A DNA stretch of 64,000 nt, from the NCBI GenBank assembly GCA_947685225.1, contig CANTUV010000024.1, positions 28,042,001 through 28,106,000 of the forward strand, read 5' to 3'. This document shows positions 57,747-64,000 of this stretch, one piece after another (positions within the stretch are counted from its first letter, which is position 1; every line of letters begins with the position of its first letter). Below the pieces are notes generated by a model. That model worked only from the letters and a program-made list of their open reading frames with translations. It made no database searches and was not told the origin of the DNA. This DNA is from Garcia nutans. Lineage: Eukaryota > Streptophyta > Magnoliopsida > Malpighiales > Euphorbiaceae. The translations under genes and the position numbers were made by a program.

Positions 57747-57965
57747 TTGTCTAATTCGATATGGATGTGCTTCATATCAAATTAGAACAAGTCTAATTAG
57801 ATATGGAACAAATCCATATCGAATTAGATTGATTCTAATTCGATATGAGCACATCCATATCAAATTAGACCTTTAATTCGATATGGATAATGGTGCATAT
57901 CGAATTAAAGTGATTTTAATTCGATATCGACATGATTTCATTTCAAATTTATTGCATTTTAATCT
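57747..57965 (+). repeat. Alternating inverted repeats of TAATTCGATATGGA
   Basis: At least nine copies of TAATTCGATATGGA or its inverse TCCATATCGAATTA, alternating in sense about every 20-30 bp. Confidence 0.85.
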
Positions 57966-58549
57966 GATATTGTCATCACAGTTTGAAACTTAACTTATTT
58001 TAGGAATTTAGATTAAGCTCGGATTAAGCTCATAATTTACTTGATTTAACCTAGTTTATTTCTTATAAATAGAAGCTTAACAATTAAACAAGGGAATGCA
58101 ATTATTATTAAAAACCCAGCAGCAAAGAATTATCAAGAGGAGAGAGCAATACAGACACATAACAACAAAAAAAAACAAGGCAGTTATACTCGTGTTGTAT
58201 TAAACCTCCAGCCAAAAATCAAAGTGGATGTAGGCAGTGGCATAAGCAAGCTTGTTTCAACTTATCAACTTTGGTGGAGCCTTCGACATATGTTTGATTT
58301 TCTTAATCCAATTTACATTAAAATTTCCAGTAGTTGTGTTTTCTTTTTAAAAAAATCATTGAATGATTTGAAAGTTATGAAATTATTTTAATCCAGTCAT
58401 TAATTTAATTCAGTAGCATTAAATGTTTTGATTACTTGGTTTGAATGTTGTAATTAATTTTAATACTGTAGCCAAGTAATCCAGTAGCAATGGAATTATT
58501 ATGTTTGGACACAACCTAAACTTTGAACATTAAAACCTTATACCTTATT

Positions 58550-58755
58550 TCTAAAACCCTAATCTTATTTTTAAAACCATAAAACCTTAGTTTTTTTTAA
58601 AAATCCTAAAACCCTAATCCTTATACTAAAACCCTAATTTCCATTTCAAAAACCTTAGTTTTGTTTTAAAATCCCTAAAACCCTAATTCTCATCTCAAAA
58701 GTCCAAAAACCATGTTTAATAACCTATAAGCCTTAATTTAGTATGTAAACCCTAA
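58550..58755 (+). repeat. AAACCCTAA (telobox-like) cluster
   Basis: Five exact AAACCCTAA words plus several AAACCTTA(G) variants in 200 bp. This is the plant telomere unit in a degenerate, irregularly spaced form. Confidence 0.7.
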
Positions 58756-59479
58756 TTCTATGTATTTAATGCTTTATTTAAGATTAAAACTTAGATTTGA
58801 TTGTTTGATTCATTATTGTATATTTATGATAAATGATTTATTGATGTTTTATTTATTATGAATGGTTAAGTTCCTTAATTGGTTTATTGATTTTAAGGAT
58901 GTAAGAGCTATGTTTCTACTTTGTGGGTACCTCATTTGTTAAGTTCAATGTAAGTTAATTTATTTTAAGTTTTGGGATTAATGTAAAAAGCATGTTTCCA
59001 CCAAATGGTGGGTGTCTTATTTTATTTAGTTTTAGACATTGGACACTATTGTAAGGGCATGTTTCCATCTTGTATGGATGCCCATTTTTATTTATTCATT
59101 TGTTTCAGCCTTCTTTGATTTTAATACAATGAATGTTTATTTATTTTAAATTGCATGTAGTATGGATGATATTTTAATAAGTTAAAAATTTAATAATATT
59201 AAGACTTGAAAATGAGGTCGGTTCCAATGAACTGGGCGTTATAGGGGTGCTAGGTCATTCTCACCTTCCCCAAACGTACGCAACTTTCCAAACCCAATAG
59301 GGGATTGGGAATTCCTTAGGAATCGAGTCATCCACCCCTTTTTAGTTTTTCGATTCATCCGGGTGGTGACTCCATTTTCTCTAGGTTTAGGCCCGTGTTC
59401 TCTAAGGTCCTGAGCCTAACAGTGCCGAAGTTGCAAGAACCATTCCACATGAGAGTGGGGCGAATATCTCCGCTCACAG

Positions 59480-59497
59480 TGGCAACTCCACTGGGGA
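59480..59497 (+). other. Primer binding site of the second Tat-like element
   Basis: TGGCAACTCCACTGGGGA one base after the LTR end; the better preserved of the two Tat-like PBS copies. Confidence 0.75.
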
Positions 59498-60460
59498 TAA
59501 GAGAAGTTGATTCCGTTGGTCTTTATATTATTTTATTCTTTCTTATGTAAGGATACCATACTTTCACTTAAGGTATGGAGATCGAGCATGGCATAACCAC
59601 TCATAGCCTCATACCTTTTGGAATATAATTGGCATGGGAGCCTAAGCTTTTCAATCCAAAGACTAAAGCTGATGTAATTGACCTAGCTACTTTCCTTAGG
59701 TTTTTACTCAAATGCTTGTTGTTTGACTATGATTGATATATCTTGGTTTGAACCATGGCTTATTTGGTTTGTTCTTTTTCTAATATGGCCTAATTATATT
59801 GTAAGCTCAAAATAATTTTTATTCCTATAAGCCCAAAAGATCAAAACTATTTTCAAAATTTTCATGATGGTCTTTGGACATAAAACTTTTCTAAAATGGG
59901 TTAAAGATTCTTTTCTACCTCATGGCCCAAATAAAAAGCCCAAAATTCATTTTTAAACAAATCTTTTTACAATGGGCTTTGAAACAAAATTATTTTTCAC
60001 TTCATCTAAATTACAACTTTTCTTAACCTTCTTCTTAAATGAGCTTATAACTATTTAGGTCAATTATGGAATACCAAAAATCAATTGTGTGCCTAATTTA
60101 TACCAAGAATTATTAATCATGAGTTTGTTTATGCCATGAATCATTAGTTGTTTTTCCAAATAGGAAATCTATTTATGATAAATCCTTTAATTTAGTTTTA
60201 ATATATAATATAGTGTAAAAGCTATTTTTAGTTGATCCAATGAATTAAGGCTTAATTAATGAGAATTATCATGAACTGACTTCTATTTTTGAAAATACAA
60301 CTATTGGTTAAATCATCCGAGTGAATTTTTTGAAAACTAGATGTCCCATATTGATATTTTGTTGACCATATACCTAGGAAAAGAGACTCGACATTCGTGT
60401 GTGCAAGATATAAGGTCGGAAAGAATGTCCTAATTATCTTTATTTATCTATTACTTGTGA
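59498..60460 (+). other. Leader of the second Tat-like element
   Basis: Non-coding and colinear with 37862-39030 of the first copy. Confidence 0.6.
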
Positions 60461-61417
60461 ATCCATGCATACATATATACATGCATTGCATTATATGACA
60501 TTGATCCTTTCTGGCTCATAGATCTGGAGTACAGCAGTTCAAGAGCTTACGACAATCTGACCTATGCCAGTGATGTAGAATCTAGCAATGACTCAGTCAG
60601 CTTCTCACCAAAAGCAATGGAACCTGAACAGATTCAAAAGATGATAGATGACGCCCTCAACTCCAAAATGGAAGAACTAAAGGGGGTCATAGCTGAGACC
60701 ATGAAGAACCAACTGGATGCACTATTGGGGAACACTGTTGAAGCATCTTCTAGTACTAAGAAGCTGAAGGACAAAGAAAAGGCTAAAATTGGTGAAGTGG
60801 CCTTTGATGATGACAAAGTGACGATTGATTATGATGATTGGGCTCAATATTTCCAAGATTCACAAGATAAAAAGAAAGAAGAGAAGACTATGGAGAAGGC
60901 AACTGTGGAAAAGACTGAAACATTGGATGTGGAGAAAATGATTGCTGATTTAGAAAAGAAGTTTGAAAAGAAGTTTAAAGCTGATGAAGTGTCAGAGGTG
61001 GACAAGTTATTTGAGCAAGATGAAGAAGTTCCTTAAAAGTTCAAAATCCCTTCTTTTGCCAAATTTAATGGAATTGAAAATCCTCATCTTCATGTCAAGC
61101 AATACATCACTGCCATGCAGTCTGCTAGGGCTACTAAACCTCAAACCCTAAGGTAATTCATGCTCTCATTGGGTTGTGCAAAACCGGTTCAATACCTTGG
61201 AGGAGAACACCGAAAAAGACTAGGATTTGTTGTACAAAGCTTTTATTTAGCAGTATGGGTATAATGTTGAGTTGATAGTGACCCTCATGGAGGTAGAGAC
61301 CATCAGATAGAAGTTGAATGAGAATTTTGTTCATTATGTGAAGAGGTGGAGAAGTAAGACTACTCTTCTAAAAAAGAGGCCAGATGAGTCAGACCAGATC
61401 AGAATGATAGTGAGAGG
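60461..61417 (+). pseudogene. Gag of the second Tat-like element, best copy
   Basis: An open frame of 139 codons starts at the ATG at 60617; the same frame is already open from about 60461 (DIDPFWLIDLEYSSSRAYDN), so the true start may lie upstream. It encodes MIDDALNSKMEELKGVIAET, an acidic/lysine-rich coiled region to EVSEVDKLFEQDEE, then a stop. After the stop, FAKFNGIENPHLHVKQYITA opens the capsid core, and after frameshifts YNVELIVTLMEVETIR and VHYVKRWRSKTTLLKKRPDE continue it. The element is cut at 61417 by an LTR. The 139-codon piece could in theory still be translated. Confidence 0.82.
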
Positions 61418-61818
61418 TGTAACACCCTATACCTTATATACATACCATACATATACCTCGTATACATATAATACACATATAAAATATAAGGATGTCACGT
61501 TATAGTATTGTTTAAACATTTACCTTAATTCCACATTAATAATAATATATTTAACGTAAGAACATTTTATGTTATCAAATCTCATTCTTAAGAAGTAACT
61601 TTTCCAAAATCATTAAACTTTTCATTTAATTACATATATATATATATACATTTATACATTGTCTTTTCAAAATTCACTTATACACATATACATATGATCA
61701 AAATACAACATAACACATTGTACAAGCATGCACCACCTTCTAGTTGGTCTCATAATACTCTTAGTTCATACCTTCTCTTATAGCACCACTCTCCAATTCT
61801 CAGATCAAGAATCTACTC

Positions 61819-61860
61819 ACCTGCGCGATTCACATAACCACGCTAAGCTCGAAAGCTTAG
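61819..61860 (-). promoter_or_regulatory. Twin-hairpin block, LTR E
   Basis: Hairpin 1 is CTAAGC/GCTTAG (61843-61860). In the sense strand hairpin 2 is GCGTGGTT/AATCGCGC (61843-61836 with 61830-61823), 8 bp with two G.U pairs. CAGGTGAGT follows, a consensus 5' splice site. Confidence 0.7.
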
Positions 61861-62083
61861 TGGTACTTATAAACAACATACATATACATTACAGAAAATC
61901 ACATTCACACACTAACATCATTTATCATCATATTCTTTCATCATTTACCAATTTACATGCAATGCCAATGCGTGATGCTTATGTACATCATGTCACTATA
62001 TAACATACCATTTCATTTTTAGCATATCTATCAATTATTATACAATTCACATAATAACAAACACAAGCATGGGCCCAAAGGAT

Positions 62084-62332
62084 CTAATATGCTATTCAAA
62101 TATCAGAGTTACTGTTTTGGTCCAAGTTGACACCATGTGTCTAGCCTTGAAGGCAAATCAAGTAATTGCTCAAAAGCTAGCCCCGAAGGCAGATTATAAT
62201 AATTGCTCAAAAGCTAGCCCCGAAGGCAAATCATAATAATTGCTCAAAAGCTAGCCCTGAAGGCAAATAATAATGATAACCTCATAGGCATGCCACCAAA
62301 CACAAAACTCTGGAAATTGAATAACATACTAG
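62084..62332 (-). repeat. Inverted-arm cassette in LTR E with a 44-bp repeat
   Basis: Arms 62084-62110 and 62306-62332. The loop holds three copies of a unit with AATTGCTCAAAAGCTAGCCC and GAAGGCAAATCA (62163-62275). Confidence 0.8.
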
Positions 62333-63203
62333 GCACACAATTATTTCATATTTTTCAATATCCATTTCTTTGACACTTTCTCATATTCAACTAGGCACAT
62401 TGCCTCATTTTCATTGTCATTTAGGCACATTGTCTCATTTCTCATTTTTCTCATTCATTTTAATGTCATATCATTTCATTTCATCATTTCAATGTCATAT
62501 CATTTCATTTCATCATGTCAATATCATATCATATCATTTCATCATTTCAATGTCATATCATCACAATGTATCACGTTTTATGCAATCTAGCCATTGCCAA
62601 TGACTTTTCACAGTATCTTTAATGCATACACAACAAACCACATTACCCAAACACATTGGGTCATTTTCACATATTGCACATGTTTCACTTTATACTCAAT
62701 TTAGCCATTATCCATGGCTTCACAATGCATTTAATGCATACATGACAAATCACATGTCATAGCACATTTTTCATCAATGTTCAATATATCCAATAGCTTA
62801 ACACATTTTCCATCCAAAATGTAAAATGTGTTAAGCCCAATGTAATGCAACATAACTCAAACTCAAGCCAAACTGTAACACCCTGATACTCCATATAAGT
62901 ACTATACATATACCTAGTATACATACAATACGTATATAAAGTATAAGAATGTTACTTTTAGATTCAAATTAAAAAAAAACCTTTATCCAAGTTCATCAAA
63001 TTATACATTAATTTAAAACACATTTACAAAAGTCAGTATTCTTATTTATCAAAACTTCATTCATCCATATGAATATATATATTAACTCAAAAATACAATA
63101 TAATTTAAAATTACACATGTATGCATCACCTTCTAGTTGGTCTCGAGACACCCTTACCCTTCTCGTGGCATAACAGCTAGACTTCCCGATCAACCGCATA
63201 CAT

Positions 63204-63244
63204 ACCTGCGCGATTAAACATCCGCGCTAAGCCCGAAAGCTTAG
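63204..63244 (-). promoter_or_regulatory. Twin-hairpin block, LTR F
   Basis: Hairpin 1 is CTAAGC/GCTTAG (63227-63244). In the sense strand hairpin 2 is GCGCG/CGCGC plus one G.U (63227-63222 with 63213-63208). CAGGTATG follows. Confidence 0.65.
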
Positions 63245-63871
63245 TAGTACAAATAAATACTAAAACACATTTTACCATAAGAATCATACCTTATATTTTT
63301 AGCATTATGTTTTATGGTTCTCTTACCACGTTTTCCTTTCTCAATGCATTCTTCATATGTTCCCACTAATTTCACAATTATTATACATAATTATATAAAG
63401 CCTTTACAACACAGTACTTTCCCTTTCTATCTCATATGCATATAAACATACATCATTTCAACCAAAATACCATTCAACGACCTATTCAACACCTTTATGA
63501 AAGCAATTCTCACACATTCCTTATTCATATATATATTCTACACATCATACTATATTTTTATAAAATCATATATCAACAAAGTCCCTCAAACATATTCACC
63601 TTCAATACATCAATGCACATATTGCAAAATCATACTTTATAACATTATTTTATCCACAATTCATCAGACATGAATCATACTTTCAATAAAGGCAGTTATA
63701 GATCTCATTACTCATTTATTTCAACATTTGAATATCACATTGACAACAAAGACAGACTCGGGCCCAAACAACACACTAATATGTTATTCAAAGTTCAGAG
63801 TTACTGCTTTGGTTCATAATCACAATAATCAAGCCCGTAGGCATCATGTATCAATAACTCTATCCATGGAT

Positions 63872-64000
63872 AGTGTAACAGACCCAGTCTCTTGGACCAT
63901 CAACTCCACATGAGGAGATCCTCAACCCGGCAAGACTGTTACCTGTAACAGACCCAGTCTCTTGGACCATCAACTCGACTAACCTCGAGGAGATCCTCAA
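63872..64000 (-). repeat. Tandem repeat of about 75 bp in the LTR F cassette
   Basis: GTAACAGACCCAGTCTCTTG followed by GACCATCAACTC and GAGGAGATCCTCAA occurs at 63872 and 63944, the second copy cut by the window end. Confidence 0.85.

Larger units (their letters stand above)
57518..59478 (+). repeat. 5' LTR of the second Tat-like element (1961 bp)
   Basis: Starts TGTAAAACCTTAATTTTG and ends CCGCTCACA. Longer than the 36.5-kb LTRs because of an inverted-word array (57747-57965) and an AAACCCTAA-rich stretch (58550-58755). A TATA-like box is less clear than in the other copy. Confidence 0.8.
57518..61417 (+). mobile_element. Second Tat/Ogre-like element: LTR, PBS, leader, gag; interrupted at 61417
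   Basis: LTR 57518-59478, PBS 59480, leader colinear with 37862-39030, gag from 60617. The Tekay-like LTR at 61418 cuts it inside gag; the rest is outside the window. Confidence 0.85.
61418..62873 (-). mobile_element. Tekay-like LTR E, interrupted
   Basis: Starts TGTAACACCCTATACC inside the Tat-like gag (AGAGG before it). It has the hairpin block at 61823-61860 and the inverted-arm cassette at 62084-62332. It breaks off at 62873, where an LTR of the same type begins. Confidence 0.85.
62874..64000 (-). mobile_element. Tekay-like LTR F, nested in LTR E, runs off the window
   Basis: Starts TGTAACACCCTGATACTCC after CAAAC. Hairpin block at 63204-63244, first inverted arm at 63776-63802, then a tandem repeat to the window end. 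The second arm would lie beyond 64000. Confidence 0.83.

Noticed and set aside
60634..60816. 60-residue minus-strand open frame opposite the Tat-like gag
   Set aside because: Antisense shadow of the lysine/glutamate-rich gag frame.
62163..62275. Regular direct repeats that could suggest a CRISPR array
   Set aside because: Units are contiguous tandem copies without unique spacers, within a plant LTR; no cas genes are possible in this context.

Overview
The window is nuclear DNA of a flowering plant, probably a dicot. It is about 70% A+T, has spliced GT-AG gene structure with a plant-type transporter gene, and is dominated by plant LTR retrotransposon lineages (Ty1/copia, Ty3/gypsy Tekay-like chromovirus, Ty3/gypsy Tat/Ogre-like) plus short DNA-transposon derivatives. 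I cannot name the species. I see no prokaryotic operon, CRISPR array, rRNA or tRNA gene.

Layout. 1-1799: 5' part of a minus-strand copia element (LTR, primer binding site, gag, start of protease) lying in an intron of the only convincing host gene, a WAT1/EamA transporter gene (1982-3262, minus, five exons visible, 3' exons outside the window). 3.8-4.1 kb: trinucleotide microsatellite. 5.19-5.71 kb: MITE-like repeat. 6.7-9.9 kb: AT-rich tandem repeat split by a 2.4-kb solo LTR. 10.45-12.25 kb: CACTA-like sequence holding a 1.17-kb solo LTR. 12.48-22.57 kb: complete but dead Tekay-like gypsy element (minus). 26.25-29.58 kb: 3.3-kb solo LTR nested in a Tat-like LTR fragment, itself abutting a decayed copia element (30.2-34.5 kb, minus). 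36.49-44.26 kb: Tat-like element with two LTRs and a gag remnant but no pol. 44.8-45.3 kb: LINE reverse-transcriptase remnant. 48.08-49.96 kb: solo LTR between two coding-like scraps. 50.60-55.79 kb: gypsy element reduced to LTR-PBS-LTR. 56.3-57.5 kb: 84-bp satellite with a MITE inside. 57.52-61.42 kb: second Tat-like element with a gag remnant, broken by two nested Tekay-like LTRs (61.42 kb to the end).

Target-site duplications found by eye support most boundaries: TTAAT, CTATG, TGGAA and TGAAC (exact), TAAA (exact, but only 4 bp), TATAC/TGTAC (4 of 5).

The most interesting signal is inside the long Tekay-like LTRs. Eight LTR copies in this window, including two whose surrounding sequence is very different, carry the same structured block: a CTAAGC/GCTTAG hairpin, then a second hairpin whose sequence changes between families while its pairing is kept, then an AGGT(A/G) splice-donor-like motif in seven of the eight. 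The G.U pairs are possible only in the element's own sense RNA. Upstream, six copies (one cut by the window edge) carry a conserved arm of about 27 nt, inverted around a loop filled with different tandem repeats in different families. Further upstream lie clusters of short CG-rich palindromic words. This looks like a modular, structured retrotransposon leader RNA and is the best candidate here for something not well described.
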